Counted from the first letter of the stretch, positions 26,597 to 35,575 are shown. The stretch: 56,495 nucleotides of DNA from an uncultured Flavonifractor sp. (GCF_944387675.1 NZ_CALXFV010000002.1:1-56495), one strand, 5' to 3'. The notes: a model not told the origin generated them from the letters alone. Program-made: numbers and translations.

Positions 26597-27718
26597 TTAT
26601 GCTCCGGTCAGGCCGGATACCGCCCGCACCAGCTTGTCGATATCCGACGGGGTGTTGAAATCGGACACGCTGACCCGTATGGTCCCCGTCTCCAACGTAC
26701 CGGCGGACTGATGGGCGGCGGGGGCGCAGTGGAGGCCGGCCCGCACCGCAATGCCGCGGCTGCCCAGCACCTCCCCCACCGCCTCGCAGTCCCGGCCCTC
26801 CAGGCGGAAGGACAGCACCCCGGCCTGGGCCGCGGGGTCTGCCGCCGAAAAAACCTGCACCCCGGGAAGGCGGGCCAGCGCCCGGGCCGCACCCCGGATC
26901 AGGCCCCGTTCCCGGCGGAAAATGGCCTGGGTCCCCCGGGTACGGACGTACCGCAGCCCCGCCAGCAGTCCGGCGATTCCGGGCATGTTGTGGGTCCCCG
27001 CCTCCAGACGGTCGGGCAAAAAGTCCGGCATGCTCTGGAGCGCGGAGGCGCTCCCCGTCCCCCCCTCCAGCAGCGGCTCCGGATGGCCGCCGCAGAGCAG
27101 CAGGCCGGTTCCCTGGGGGCCGTAAAGTCCCTTGTGGCCCGGCATGGCGATATACTCGGCCCCCAACCGGTCCTGCCGTACCGGCAGACAGCCCGCGGAC
27201 TGGGAGGCGTCCAGAATCAGGGGGATTCCACGGCCCCGGCACAGGTCGGCAAGCTCCTCCACCGGCAGAATAAAGCCAAAGACGTTGGAGACGTGGTTGC
27301 AGATCACCGCTCTGGCGCCCCCCTCCAGGGCATCCTCGAAGGCGGCCAGTTGGCCCGCCCGGTCGAACAGAGGCCCCCGGGCCACCACCACCTCCGCCCC
27401 AATTCCGTGGAGCGGACGGGTGACGGCGTTGTGCTCCCAGCCGGAAATCACCACCCGGTCCCCAGGCCGCACCAGGGAGCGGATGGCGATATTCAGGCCG
27501 TGGGTGGCGTTGGAGGTGAAGACCACCCGCTCCGGGTCGGAGACGCCGAACAGCTCCGCCGCCGCCTGCCGGCAGGCAAAGGCGGCTTCCGCCGCCCGCA
27601 TGGCCGGCGGGTGTCCGCCACGGCCCGGGGAGGCCAGATGCCCGACCGCCCAGGCGGTGGCCCGGGCAACCGCCGGCGGCTTGTGCAGGGTGGTGGCCGC
27701 ACTGTCCAGGTAGATCAA
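26597..27718 (-). CDS. Class V aminotransferase / cysteine desulfurase-like protein
   Basis: PLP-dependent fold-type I enzyme of the cysteine desulfurase/selenocysteine lyase group. 373 residues: opening IYLDSAATTLHKPP, FTSNATHGLNIAI, the PLP-lysine region AMPGHKGLYGPQGTG (Lys in HK), and a C-terminal active-site-like Cys in AGLHCAPAAHQ. TTG 27718 is the start: AAGGAGG is seven bases upstream, and the TTG overlaps the DUF3343 stop. The neighbouring DUF3343 (putative Se/S carrier) suggests sulfur or selenium handling rather than housekeeping IscS. Confidence 0.9.
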   Translation of the reverse strand: MIYLDSAATTLHKPPAVARATAWAVGHLASPGRGGHPPAMRAAEAAFACRQAAAELFGVSDPERVVFTSNATHGLNIAIRSLVRPGDRVVISGWEHNAVTRPLHGIGAEVVVARGPLFDRAGQLAAFEDALEGGARAVICNHVSNVFGFILPVEELADLCRGRGIPLILDASQSAGCLPVRQDRLGAEYIAMPGHKGLYGPQGTGLLLCGGHPEPLLEGGTGSASALQSMPDFLPDRLEAGTHNMPGIAGLLAGLRYVRTRGTQAIFRRERGLIRGAARALARLPGVQVFSAADPAAQAGVLSFRLEGRDCEAVGEVLGSRGIAVRAGLHCAPAAHQSAGTLETGTIRVSVSDFNTPSDIDKLVRAVSGLTGA

Positions 27719-27969
27719 AGCAGCACCTCCTTGTAGCTGCCGTCTCCCGCTATGAGGTAGACCCGTTTGGGCGGCAGGCCCACCCTGCCCAGGATGCGCA
27801 GCGCGTTGGCCAGGTTGCGCTCCGACACCTTGACGCTGTGGCTGCATCCCTCCCGGTCTATGGCTCTGGGTGAGCGGCGGATGTGAGCTGTAATCCCCGC
27901 CCGCTCCAGCGCGGCGGCCGTCCGCTGGGCATAGGTCAGGGAGCGGCAGACGATCAGATAATAGACCAT
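27715..27969 (-). CDS. DUF3343, putative Se/S carrier protein
   Basis: 84-residue protein of DUF3343, a small ferredoxin-like-sized family annotated as a putative selenium/sulfur carrier. Conserved features: YYLIVCRSLTYAQRTAAAL with an N-terminal Cys, and GCSHSVKV with a second Cys. Four-base overlap with the aminotransferase gene, which could be its persulfide/selenide donor (inference). Confidence 0.8.
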   Translation of the reverse strand: MVYYLIVCRSLTYAQRTAAALERAGITAHIRRSPRAIDREGCSHSVKVSERNLANALRILGRVGLPPKRVYLIAGDGSYKEVLL

Positions 27970-27973
27970 AATA

Positions 27974-28017
27974 AAAACGCTCCTCTCGCACCAGTGTATG
28001 TGCGTGAGGAGCGTTTT
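27974..28017 (-). terminator. Terminator after ispF
   Basis: 12-bp stem AAAACGCTCCTC (27974-27985) with GAGGAGCGTTTT (28006-28017), continued by an inner CGCAC/GTGCG stem. Six bases beyond the ispF stop; the distal arm ends in a T tract on the minus strand. Confidence 0.75.
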
Positions 28018-28023
28018 GCGCCC

Positions 28024-28497
28024 TTATGTTTCCTCCAGCAGACACACGGCGTGGGCCGCCATGCCCGCCCCGCTGCCGGTAAAGCCCAGCTTTTCCTCGG
28101 TGGTGGCCTTCACATTGACCCGGTCGGGGGAAACCCCCATCCGCCGGGCCAGATTCTCCCGCATCTGCTTGATGTGGGGGGCCAGCTTGGGCCGCTGTGC
28201 CAGGATGGTGGCGTCCACATTGCCCACCCGGAAGCCAGCCCCGGCCAGCATCTCCATCACCCGGTCCAGCAGCTTCAGACTGTCGGCGCCGGCATAGGCC
28301 GGATCGGTGTCGGGAAAGGCCTTTCCAATGTCCCCCAGGCCAGCCGCGCCCAGCAGGGCGTCCATCACGGCGTGGGTGAGCACATCCGCGTCGGAGTGGC
28401 CCAGCAACCCCACCTCAAAGGGAATCTCCACCCCGCCCAGAATGAGCTTTCGGCCCTCTGTCAGGCGATGTACGTCATAGCCATGTCCAATTCTCAT
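28024..28497 (-). CDS. ispF: 2-C-methyl-D-erythritol 2,4-cyclodiphosphate synthase
   Basis: MEP-pathway enzyme forming MEcPP. 157 residues with the family blocks [41 protein letters not shown] and the C-terminal [21 protein letters not shown]. Metal ligands are in GYDVH and near HSDAD. Overlaps the ispD stop by four bases; ispD-ispF is a common pair. Confidence 0.98.
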   Translation of the reverse strand: MRIGHGYDVHRLTEGRKLILGGVEIPFEVGLLGHSDADVLTHAVMDALLGAAGLGDIGKAFPDTDPAYAGADSLKLLDRVMEMLAGAGFRVGNVDATILAQRPKLAPHIKQMRENLARRMGVSPDRVNVKATTEEKLGFTGSGAGMAAHAVCLLEET

Positions 28498-29228
28498 CTC
28501 TCATCCTCCCAGTTCAGCAGCGCCTCCGCCATGGCCGCGTCCTCCGGCGTGGTCAGCTTCAAATTGCGGTAATCCCCCTGGGTCAGGGCCACTCCGATGC
28601 CCAGCCGCTCCACCGCGCCGCAGTCATCGGTGAGCTCCGCCCCCTCCTGAATAGCCTTGGTGAGGGCGGTGCGGATCAGGTCGGCCTGAAAGACCTGGGG
28701 GGTCTGGATGGCAAACAGCTCCGAGCGGTCCAGAGTCTCCCGCACCACCCCGTCCCTGGCCCGCTTGACGGTGTCCTTCACCGGTACCGCCGGGGCGGCC
28801 GCCCCGCATTGGGCCGCCCGGGTGATGACCGCCTCCAGCACCTTTTGGCTCACCAGAGGACGGGCGCCGTCGTGGATGGCGATCAGCTCCGCCCCTTCCC
28901 TTACCTCCGACACCCCGTTGAGTACCGAACGGGTCCTGGTCTCCCCGCCGGGAATCACCTTGGTTACCTTTCCAATCCCCCAGTCCCGGCACAGCTGGCC
29001 GATGGGGACGATCAGATCCCGCCGGGCCACCACCACAATCTCCGTGATATGCGGACAGCGCTCCAGCGCCCCCAGGGTGTGGGCCAGCACCGGCCGGTCC
29101 CCCAGGGGAAGCAGGATTTTGTCCCGCCCCGCCATGCGTGTGGAGCTGCCGGCCGCCGGCACCACCGCCGCGCACCGGATGGACGGCTCCTCCCGCCTGC
29201 CCAGCAGCCGTGACAACAGTCCAGCCAT
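28494..29228 (-). CDS. ispD: 2-C-methyl-D-erythritol 4-phosphate cytidylyltransferase
   Basis: MEP-pathway CTP-dependent transferase. 244 residues: a short hydrophobic/basic lead ([16 protein letters not shown]) then [13 protein letters not shown], the nucleotide loop, [11 protein letters not shown] and [13 protein letters not shown] 29228 has AAGGAGG six bases upstream, beyond which lies the carD terminator, so ispD must be transcribed from a start between them or by read-through. Confidence 0.97.
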   Translation of the reverse strand: MAGLLSRLLGRREEPSIRCAAVVPAAGSSTRMAGRDKILLPLGDRPVLAHTLGALERCPHITEIVVVARRDLIVPIGQLCRDWGIGKVTKVIPGGETRTRSVLNGVSEVREGAELIAIHDGARPLVSQKVLEAVITRAAQCGAAAPAVPVKDTVKRARDGVVRETLDRSELFAIQTPQVFQADLIRTALTKAIQEGAELTDDCGAVERLGIGVALTQGDYRNLKLTTPEDAAMAEALLNWEDER

Positions 29229-29248
29229 GATTTTCCTCCTTCCTGAAA

Positions 29249-29270
29249 AAAGGAGCCCGCCGGCTCCTTT
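29249..29270 (-). terminator. Terminator between carD and ispD
   Basis: AAAGGAGCC / GGCTCCTTT stem (29249-29257, 29262-29270) with a 4-base loop and TTTTTT on the minus strand, a textbook intrinsic terminator 20 bp before ispD and 57 bp after carD. Confidence 0.85.
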
Positions 29271-29327
29271 CCAATCACCTATGTAAAGTCGGGGCGGCCG
29301 CGGCGGGCCGCCCACACCATTACCTTA

Positions 29328-29804
29328 TTAAGCCAGGGCTGTGTTGATGCGGGCTTCCACATCCTCATAGCTGGCGTTCTGGGAGAGGACGATCTCTGAA
29401 ATCAGAATCTGCTTGGCGGAGTGGAGCATTTTCCGCTCCCCGGTGGACAGGCCCCGCTCCCCTTCCCGCAGCATCAGGCCCTTTACCACTCGGGCCACCT
29501 CCAGCAGATCGCCGCTTTTCAGCCGGAGCATGTTCTCCCGGTAGCGCCGGTTCCAGTTGGGGGTCATGTCCACATCAATGTTGGGTATGGCGGCGAGCAC
29601 CCGGTCGGCCTCCTCCTGCTTCACCACGGGGCGCACACCGATCTCCTCGCTGTGCTCCGTGGGGATCATCACCAGCATTCCACCCACAGGTAGCTTGAGG
29701 ATATAGTATTCCCGTACTACGCCGTTGACCTTCTTCTGTACGATGCTGTCAATCACACCAGCACCATGCATCGGGTGCACGATTTTGTCCCCTACCTGAA
29801 ACAC
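29328..29804 (-). CDS. CarD/CdnL family RNA polymerase-binding regulator
   Basis: Binds the RNA polymerase beta subunit and stabilises open complexes. 158 residues: N-terminal Tudor-like RID (FQVGDKIVHPMHGAGVID to about 60), C-terminal helical DNA-binding domain with NWNRRYRENMLRLKSGDL. GTG 29804 is seven bases after GGGAGG; an upstream in-frame ATG has no such signal. Its promoter region abuts the palindromic insertion at 29870-30123. Confidence 0.93.
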   Translation of the reverse strand: MFQVGDKIVHPMHGAGVIDSIVQKKVNGVVREYYILKLPVGGMLVMIPTEHSEEIGVRPVVKQEEADRVLAAIPNIDVDMTPNWNRRYRENMLRLKSGDLLEVARVVKGLMLREGERGLSTGERKMLHSAKQILISEIVLSQNASYEDVEARINTALA

Positions 29805-29861
29805 GATTCCACCTCCCGGTCCAATCAACTCCAATTCGTATAACTTTGCGTGCTTATGAAT

Positions 29862-30131
29862 TTATTATAATGCGTACTGAACAAAGCCGAACGCCTTGAA
29901 AGCCAAGGCTTTCAAGGCCAAGTAGCTTTGTTCTCGTGCAAGGGTTTTGGAGCATTTCGCCCAAAACCCTTGCACCTTCCACTGGTGCGTCTTCACGCAC
30001 CAGTGGAAATACGCATTGTAACAATGGCTGAATTCCATCAAAGCGGCTCTTCTGCGCCGCTTTGATGGAATTGCGCGGCTGCCGCCGCGAGAATAAACCG
30101 CTTTACGGTTTATTCAGCAGACATTATTATA
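29862..30131. mobile_element. MITE-like palindrome array flanked by TTATTATA repeats
   Basis: Fills the otherwise gene-free gap between carD and the ispH-S1 terminator. TTATTATA occurs at 29862-29869 and 30124-30131, enclosing 254 bp. Inside are nested inverted repeats: AATGCGTA/TACGCATT (29869-29876, 30010-30017) enclosing three hairpins (12-bp arms 29893-29904/29907-29918; 15-bp arms 29936-29950/29961-29975; 14-bp arms 29977-29990/29995-30008), then 17-bp arms 30031-30047/30056-30072, 6-bp arms 30074-30079/30084-30089 and 10-bp arms 30091-30100/30106-30115. The two ends also resemble each other inverted (AATG..T.CTGAA.AAA..CCG). No coding sequence; non-autonomous element or structured RNA are both possible. 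Confidence 0.65.
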
Positions 30132-30191
30132 GACACTTTTTCGCATTATTGCAAGTAAATTTCTGATTTGCTCCTGAAAAAATACAAAAAA

Positions 30192-30221
30192 CCGCGCCGC
30201 TTCCCTAGGGAAGCGGCGCGG
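30192..30221 (-). terminator. Terminator after ispH-S1
   Basis: 14-bp perfect GC stem CCGCGCCGCTTCCC (30192-30205) with 30208-30221 and a 2-base centre, followed on the minus strand by TTTTTTGTATTTTTT. Strong terminator, seven bases beyond the stop. Confidence 0.9.
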
Positions 30222-30227
30222 CCGTGA

Positions 30228-32180
30228 TTACCCTTCGTTGTCAGTCTCGGCAGGCTCCTCAGCGGCGGGACCCTCCAGCAGGGCGCGAATGGACAGAGAC
30301 ACCTTCTGCTTTTCATAGTCGATGTCAATGATCTTCACGTCCGTCATCTGGCCCTCGCTGAGCACATCACCGGGCTTGTCGATGCGGTGGTCGGCAATCT
30401 GGGAGATGTGGATCAGACCGTCCACACCAGGCACGATCTCGGCAAAGGCGCCGAAGGTCATCAGCTTGACCACGCGGACATTGGCCACGTCGCCGGGCTG
30501 ATACTTGCCGGTAAAGACCTCCCAGGGGTTCTGGGAGCGGTCCTTCATGCCCAGGGAGATCTTCTTCTTCTCCTTGTCAAAGGAGATGACATACACCTCC
30601 ACCGTGTCGCCCACGGAGACCACCTCAGAGGGGTGCTTGATCCGGGACCAGGACAGCTCGGAGATGTGAACCATACCGTCCACGCCGCCGATATCCACAA
30701 AGGCGCCGTAGGAGGTCAGGCTCTTCACCGTGCCGGTGTAGCGCTTGCCTTCCTCGATGTTGTTCCACACCTCGGCGGCCCGGGCGGCCCGCTCCTCCGC
30801 CTCCACGGCGCGGATGGAACCCACCACCCGCTTGCGGGCGCGGTTGACCTCGGTGATGCGCAGGCGCACCTTCTGCTTGACCAGCTGGCTCATGGGAGTG
30901 TCCCGGGGCAGACCGGTCTGGGAGGCGGGAACAAACACCCGCACGCCCTTGATGGAAACCACCACGCCGCCCTTGTTCTCCTCGGTGACCACGCCCTCCA
31001 CGGTGGTGTGGTCCTCCTTGGCCTGCTCGATGTCCTCCCAGCTCTTCACGGTGTCAAGACGCTTCTTGGAGAGGGTGACCACACCCTCCTGGTCGTTTAC
31101 GCGCATGACATACGTCTCAATCTCGTCGCCGACTTTTACCAGATCCTCGACCTTAACCGTAGGGTCGTCGGTCAGTTCGGATACCGGTATGTAGCCGGCA
31201 TGCTTCGTACCGAGATCCACATAGATCTCCGTGGGCGTGATCCCAGTGACAACGCCCGTAACCTTCTCCCCTGTATTTAAAGTCTTGATCGATTTCTCCA
31301 GCATTTCAGCAAAGGATTCCTCGATCTCAATGTTTTCGTCGCTCATTTTGTCATAGACCTCCTTTATAATCCACTCAGGCGTGGACGCGCCCGCAGTGAT
31401 TCCAATAGAAGCCTTCCGACACAGGGTGGAAGGTTCCAGCTCCGCCGCCCGTTCGATCCAAACCACCTTGGGGCAGAGCGCCGCGCACAATTCCGCCAGC
31501 CGTTTGGTGTTGGAACTCTCCCGGCCTCCGATGACGACCATGGCATCGGAGTGGGCAGCCAATGCCTGAGCTTCGGACTGGCGTTTATACGTAGCATTAC
31601 ATATTGTATCAAAAATTTTTAAGTTTGTACACTCTTTTTTTGCTTTTTCTACGCACCCGTCCCAGATGGACCGGGTGGAGGTGGTTTGGGACACCATGGT
31701 GACCGGCAGCTCCCGGTGCCTGGAATCCTGCTCCAGCCAGGCGGAGAACTGCTCCACCCCCTCAAAAATCAGGGAATGGGTACACCAGCCGGCGATGGCC
31801 TCCACCTCCGGATGGGTGGGGGTTCCGATGATAATCACCTGCCGGCCGTTGGCCTCCGCAGCGGAAACAATCTGGTGGATGCGGGAGACATTGGGGCAGG
31901 TGGTGTCCACCAGAGGACAGCCCAGCCGCTCCAGCGTCTCATAGGCAAACCGCCCCTCCCCGTGGGAGCGGATGATCACCGCCGTACCCGGTTCGGCCTC
32001 CTCCGGGCTGCGGATCATCCCCACACCCAGAGAGGCCAGGTAGTCGATGACGCTGTTGTTGTGGATCACCGGCCCCAGCATCACGCAGGGTCGGCCCTCC
32101 GCCGCGGCCTGCTCCGCCATGTGGACCGCCCGGCGGACCCCGTAGCAGAATCCGGCGGACTTGGCCAGCTCCAGCTTCAT
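30228..32180 (-). CDS. ispH: IspH fused to ribosomal protein S1-type RNA-binding domains
   Basis: Bifunctional-looking fusion: residues 1-280 are 4-hydroxy-3-methylbut-2-enyl diphosphate reductase, the last MEP-pathway step, with Fe-S ligands in SAGFCYGVRRA (Cys12), DTTCPNVSR and DTICNATYKRQ. Residues about 300-640 are four S1 OB-fold repeats (TGITPTEIYVDLGTKHAGYI; SIKGVRVFVPASQ; SLTSYGAFVDIGGVDGMVHI; MTFGAFAEIVPGVDGLIHI), then an acidic tail. This fusion is known across Clostridia. It overlaps plsC by four bases in the rpiR-HI0933-cmk-plsC-ispH unit. Confidence 0.97.
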   Translation of the reverse strand: MKLELAKSAGFCYGVRRAVHMAEQAAAEGRPCVMLGPVIHNNSVIDYLASLGVGMIRSPEEAEPGTAVIIRSHGEGRFAYETLERLGCPLVDTTCPNVSRIHQIVSAAEANGRQVIIIGTPTHPEVEAIAGWCTHSLIFEGVEQFSAWLEQDSRHRELPVTMVSQTTSTRSIWDGCVEKAKKECTNLKIFDTICNATYKRQSEAQALAAHSDAMVVIGGRESSNTKRLAELCAALCPKVVWIERAAELEPSTLCRKASIGITAGASTPEWIIKEVYDKMSDENIEIEESFAEMLEKSIKTLNTGEKVTGVVTGITPTEIYVDLGTKHAGYIPVSELTDDPTVKVEDLVKVGDEIETYVMRVNDQEGVVTLSKKRLDTVKSWEDIEQAKEDHTTVEGVVTEENKGGVVVSIKGVRVFVPASQTGLPRDTPMSQLVKQKVRLRITEVNRARKRVVGSIRAVEAEERAARAAEVWNNIEEGKRYTGTVKSLTSYGAFVDIGGVDGMVHISELSWSRIKHPSEVVSVGDTVEVYVISFDKEKKKISLGMKDRSQNPWEVFTGKYQPGDVANVRVVKLMTFGAFAEIVPGVDGLIHISQIADHRIDKPGDVLSEGQMTDVKIIDIDYEKQKVSLSIRALLEGPAAEEPAETDNEG

Positions 32181-32773
32181 CGGCCCACCTGAGGCCTCAG
32201 GGCCTCAATCCGGGCCATAACCTCGTCGGCAATGGCACGGTATTCCTCCGGCGTGGCCCGCTTGCCCGCCACCACTGGGTGGTAGGGTTCGCCGATTACC
32301 ACCTGGTTCCAGCGCAGCCACCGCTTCTCCGCGGGGATGTAAATGGGAATAATGGGGACTCCGGTACGCACCGCCAGCATGGCGGCCCCTGTTTTGGCAT
32401 CGCCGAAGTCCCCGTCCTGATGCCGGGTTCCCTCGGGGAACATCAGCAGCAGCTCGCCGTTTTTCAGATACTTCATGGCCGTTTTGATGGCGCCGATGTC
32501 CGCCTGGCCCCGCTTGACCCCAAAAATGCCCCCCTGCTTGAGGATCCAGCCGATGAGGGGCCAATGCATGACCTCCTCCTTGGCCATTACGTGGATCTGA
32601 TGGCGCAGCCCCAGAGCGTAGGCCACAAACAGCGGGTCGCTCATCCGGGTGTGGTTGGCACACAGCAGCGCGCCCCCCTGGGGCAGATTCTCCCTGTGGA
32701 TGCACTTGGTGGGCTTGCAGATCCGGAAGGCCGGCCAAAGAAACAGATACGCCAAACAATACATGATATTCAT
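32177..32773 (-). CDS. plsC: 1-acyl-sn-glycerol-3-phosphate acyltransferase
   Basis: Makes phosphatidate at the membrane. 198 residues: hydrophobic N-terminus (YCLAYLFLWPAF), catalytic NHTRMSD (His41, Asp46), and FPEGTR (112-117) for glycerol-phosphate binding. Stops inside the ispH start and overlaps the cmk stop, so translation is coupled on both sides. Confidence 0.95.
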   Translation of the reverse strand: MNIMYCLAYLFLWPAFRICKPTKCIHRENLPQGGALLCANHTRMSDPLFVAYALGLRHQIHVMAKEEVMHWPLIGWILKQGGIFGVKRGQADIGAIKTAMKYLKNGELLLMFPEGTRHQDGDFGDAKTGAAMLAVRTGVPIIPIYIPAEKRWLRWNQVVIGEPYHPVVAGKRATPEEYRAIADEVMARIEALRPQVGR

Positions 32774-33453
32774 GCCTGCAAACGCTCCTTTGCAATCTGT
32801 ATGAGGAGCGCCAGACTCTGCTCCAGATCCTTGTCCGTGGTATCCGCCAGCACCGCATCCTCCGCCTGACGCAGCGGGGCGGCCGCCCGGTGGGTATCCC
32901 GGTCGTCCCGCTCCAGCACGTCCCGAAGCACCGTCTCATACGCCCTCTCCTGGCCCCGCTGCTTCAGCTCCAGCCAGCGGCGGCGGGCCCTGGCCTCCGG
33001 CGCGGCGGTGAGGAAAATCTTCACATCCGCGTCCGGCAGCACCACGGTTCCGATATCCCGGCCGTCCATCACCACGTCGTGCTCCTCCGCCAGCCTGCGC
33101 TGCTGGGCTAGCAGGAAGGCACGCACCTGGGGGATGGCCGACACAGCGGAGGCATAGGCGGAGATCTCATGCTGCCGGATGGCCTGGCTCACATCCTCCC
33201 CGTTGAGATACATGTGCTGGAGCCCGTCTTTCCCATGCTCCAGGCGGATCTGAAGCCGCTCCAGCAGCGCCATCACCGCCGCCGGGTCCGTGGGGTCCGT
33301 CCCGGTGCGGCAGGCCTGAAGCCCAACCGTGCGGTATATGGCGCCCGTATCCACATATAAGTAGCCCAGCGCTTCCGCCAGGGCCTTGGCCAGGGTGGAC
33401 TTTCCCGCCCCGGATGGTCCGTCTATGGCAATACTCTTGTGCTGCTTTGTCAC
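32770..33453 (-). CDS. cmk: Cytidylate kinase
   Basis: Phosphorylates CMP and dCMP. 227 residues: P-loop DGPSGAGKST (11-20), YVDTGAIYR, VMDGRDIGTVVLPDADVKIF and the lid RARRRWLELKQRG. The start is GTG 33453, preceded by AAGGAGG at nine bases and overlapping the flavoprotein stop as GTGA. Upstream in-frame sequence is inside that gene and was not used. Confidence 0.96.
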   Translation of the reverse strand: MTKQHKSIAIDGPSGAGKSTLAKALAEALGYLYVDTGAIYRTVGLQACRTGTDPTDPAAVMALLERLQIRLEHGKDGLQHMYLNGEDVSQAIRQHEISAYASAVSAIPQVRAFLLAQQRRLAEEHDVVMDGRDIGTVVLPDADVKIFLTAAPEARARRRWLELKQRGQERAYETVLRDVLERDDRDTHRAAAPLRQAEDAVLADTTDKDLEQSLALLIQIAKERLQA

Positions 33454-34709
33454 AGCTCCATTCCTCCTTGACCCGCCGCCTGCTCCGCCGCGCCCAGGCC
33501 GGCCGCCCGGCCGGTGGCCCAGGCGATCTGCAAATTGAATCCGCCGGTGTAGGCGTCCACATCCAACACCTCGCCGGCGAAAAAAACGCCCTCCGCCCGT
33601 TTGGACGCCATGGTGGCGGGATTGATTTCCGACACCTTGACTCCGCCGGAGGTGATGATGGCCTCCTCCAGGGGACGGGGGCCGGCGATATCGATGGCCA
33701 CGCACTTCAGCGTCTCCAGCAGCCTGCGCCGCTGGGGACGCGTAATGGAATTGGCCCGCTCCTTCCCCGGGATGCCGGTGAGTTCCAGCAGCACAGGCAC
33801 CATCATCCGGGGAACCAGACCCTCCAGCACGTGCCGGAACGTTCGGTTGGCGTTTTCCTCCAGATCCCGCAGCAGGCGCTTGTCCAGCGTCTCCTCGTCC
33901 AGAGCGGGTTTCAGATCTAGCAAAACGCGGTAATGCTCCCCTGCAAAGTCCGTCATGTGGGCGGAAGCGGTGAGAATCAGCGGCCCGGACAGGCCGAAGT
34001 GGGTAAACAGCAGCTCACCCTGCCCGGAAAAGACCACCTTGTTCCGGTCCGTCTTTACCCGGATGGCCACATTCCGCAGGCTCAGGCCCTGCATCCGGCC
34101 GCAGAACTCCTGTTTCGCCGCCACCAGCGGCACCAGGGAGGGCCTGAGGGGCAGCACCGTGTGGCCCAGGGCCTCCGCCAGGGCATAGCCGTCCCCGGTG
34201 GAGCCGGTCAGGGGGTAGGAGGCTCCGCCGGTGGCCACCACCGCCGCCCGGCAGGGGTAGGCGCCCCGCTCCCCCTTCACGCCGCGCAGCACTCCGCCGT
34301 CCAGCTCCAGGGCCACGGCCCGGTCCTGCACCACGCAGACGCCGGCCCGCCGGAGGGCGGCCCGCAGCGCGTCAATGATATCCGCGGCCCGGTCCGACTG
34401 GGGAAAGACCCGTCCCCCCCGCTCTGTTTTCAGGGGGACGCCACGCCGCTCAAAAAACTGCTTCACCGCCTCCGGCGGGAAGCGGGTCATGGCGCTGGTC
34501 AAAAAGCGGCCGTTGCGGGGAACGCGCTCCAATACCTCCTGCACCGTGCAGTCGTTGGTCACGTTGCACCGGCCCTTCCCCGTAATGTACAGCTTGCGGC
34601 CCAGCTTGGCGTTGCGCTCCAGAAGGGTGACGGAGACCCCCCGCTCCGCCGCGGACAGCGCCGCCATGCAGCCCGCCGCCCCTCCGCCGATCACAACCAC
34701 ATCACTCAA
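33450..34709 (-). CDS. HI0933-type NAD(P)/FAD-dependent flavoprotein
   Basis: 419-residue member of the HI0933/BaiN-like flavoprotein family. N-terminal FAD-binding VVIGGGAAGCMAALSA, the GRKLYITGKGRCNVTN block, ATGGASYPLTGSTGDGY, and the C-terminal TSGGVKVSEINPATMASK and GFNLQIAWATG. The family includes a bile-acid reductase in gut clostridia, but the general cellular role is unsettled. Overlaps rpiR and cmk by four bases each. Confidence 0.92.
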   Translation of the reverse strand: MSDVVVIGGGAAGCMAALSAAERGVSVTLLERNAKLGRKLYITGKGRCNVTNDCTVQEVLERVPRNGRFLTSAMTRFPPEAVKQFFERRGVPLKTERGGRVFPQSDRAADIIDALRAALRRAGVCVVQDRAVALELDGGVLRGVKGERGAYPCRAAVVATGGASYPLTGSTGDGYALAEALGHTVLPLRPSLVPLVAAKQEFCGRMQGLSLRNVAIRVKTDRNKVVFSGQGELLFTHFGLSGPLILTASAHMTDFAGEHYRVLLDLKPALDEETLDKRLLRDLEENANRTFRHVLEGLVPRMMVPVLLELTGIPGKERANSITRPQRRRLLETLKCVAIDIAGPRPLEEAIITSGGVKVSEINPATMASKRAEGVFFAGEVLDVDAYTGGFNLQIAWATGRAAGLGAAEQAAGQGGMEL

Positions 34710-35575
34710 CGGCTTGCTTCCGCCTTTTCATAGACATCGTAGGCATCCCAAATCCGCTCCAGGTTCGCAAAGGTCTTGGACAGATCCTCATCCTTCTTCC
34801 GCCCGATGGAGACGATCAGGGCGTTGATCAGGCTGAGGGGAGCCACCAGGGAGTCCACAAAAGAGGCCATGTCGCTCTTGGCCAGCAGCCGGTGGGTGGA
34901 ATAGGGGACCAGGGGCGAGGTCTCGCTGTCGGTGAGGGCGATGGCGGTGGCGCCCCGGTCATGGGCAAACTGCATGGCGGACACCGTGCGGCGGGAGTAG
35001 CGGGGAAAGCTGATGCCGATGATCACATCCCCCGGCCCGATGCGCAGCAGCTGCTCAAACACCTCGCTGATAGAGGTGGTGTGGATGATGGTGACGTGCT
35101 CAAAAATCAGGTTGAAATAGAACCCCAGAAAACTGGCCAGCGCGGCGGCCGAGCGCACGCCCAGAATGTAGATCCTCTTGGCGCCGACAATGGCCTCCAC
35201 CGCCTGGCTGAACTCCGCCCGGTCGGTCTCCTCCATGGTCATATGGATCTTCTCAATATCCGCCTGCATCACCATGGACAAAATATCATGGTCCCCAATC
35301 CGGTCGTTGGAGACCTCAATGCGCTGGATGGAGGTGAGCTTGCTGCGGATCATCTCCTGGAGCGCCTTCTGCATGGCGGGGTATCCGTCATACCCCAGCT
35401 CGGCGGCAAACCGGACCACTGTGGATTCGCTGACCTGAACGGTCTTCCCCAGCTTGCTGGCCGTCATAAAGGCGGCCTTGTCGTATGACTCCAGGATAAA
35501 ATTCGCAATGAGCTTCTGCCCTTTGGAAAAGGTACCCATATTGCTCTGGATCACCGATAAAATGTCCTTGGACAT
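34706..35575 (-). CDS. RpiR family transcriptional regulator
   Basis: 289 residues: N-terminal winged helix-turn-helix (about 1-75; KLGKTVQVSESTVVRFAAELGYDGYP) and a C-terminal SIS sugar-phosphate-binding domain (about 120-260; AKRIYILGVRSAAALASFL, GDVIIGISFPRYSRRT). Likely senses a sugar phosphate; target unknown. ATG 35575 has GGGAGG seven bases upstream. It is the first gene of the unit leading to ispH, so it may only be co-transcribed. Confidence 0.93.
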   Translation of the reverse strand: MSKDILSVIQSNMGTFSKGQKLIANFILESYDKAAFMTASKLGKTVQVSESTVVRFAAELGYDGYPAMQKALQEMIRSKLTSIQRIEVSNDRIGDHDILSMVMQADIEKIHMTMEETDRAEFSQAVEAIVGAKRIYILGVRSAAALASFLGFYFNLIFEHVTIIHTTSISEVFEQLLRIGPGDVIIGISFPRYSRRTVSAMQFAHDRGATAIALTDSETSPLVPYSTHRLLAKSDMASFVDSLVAPLSLINALIVSIGRKKDEDLSKTFANLERIWDAYDVYEKAEASR

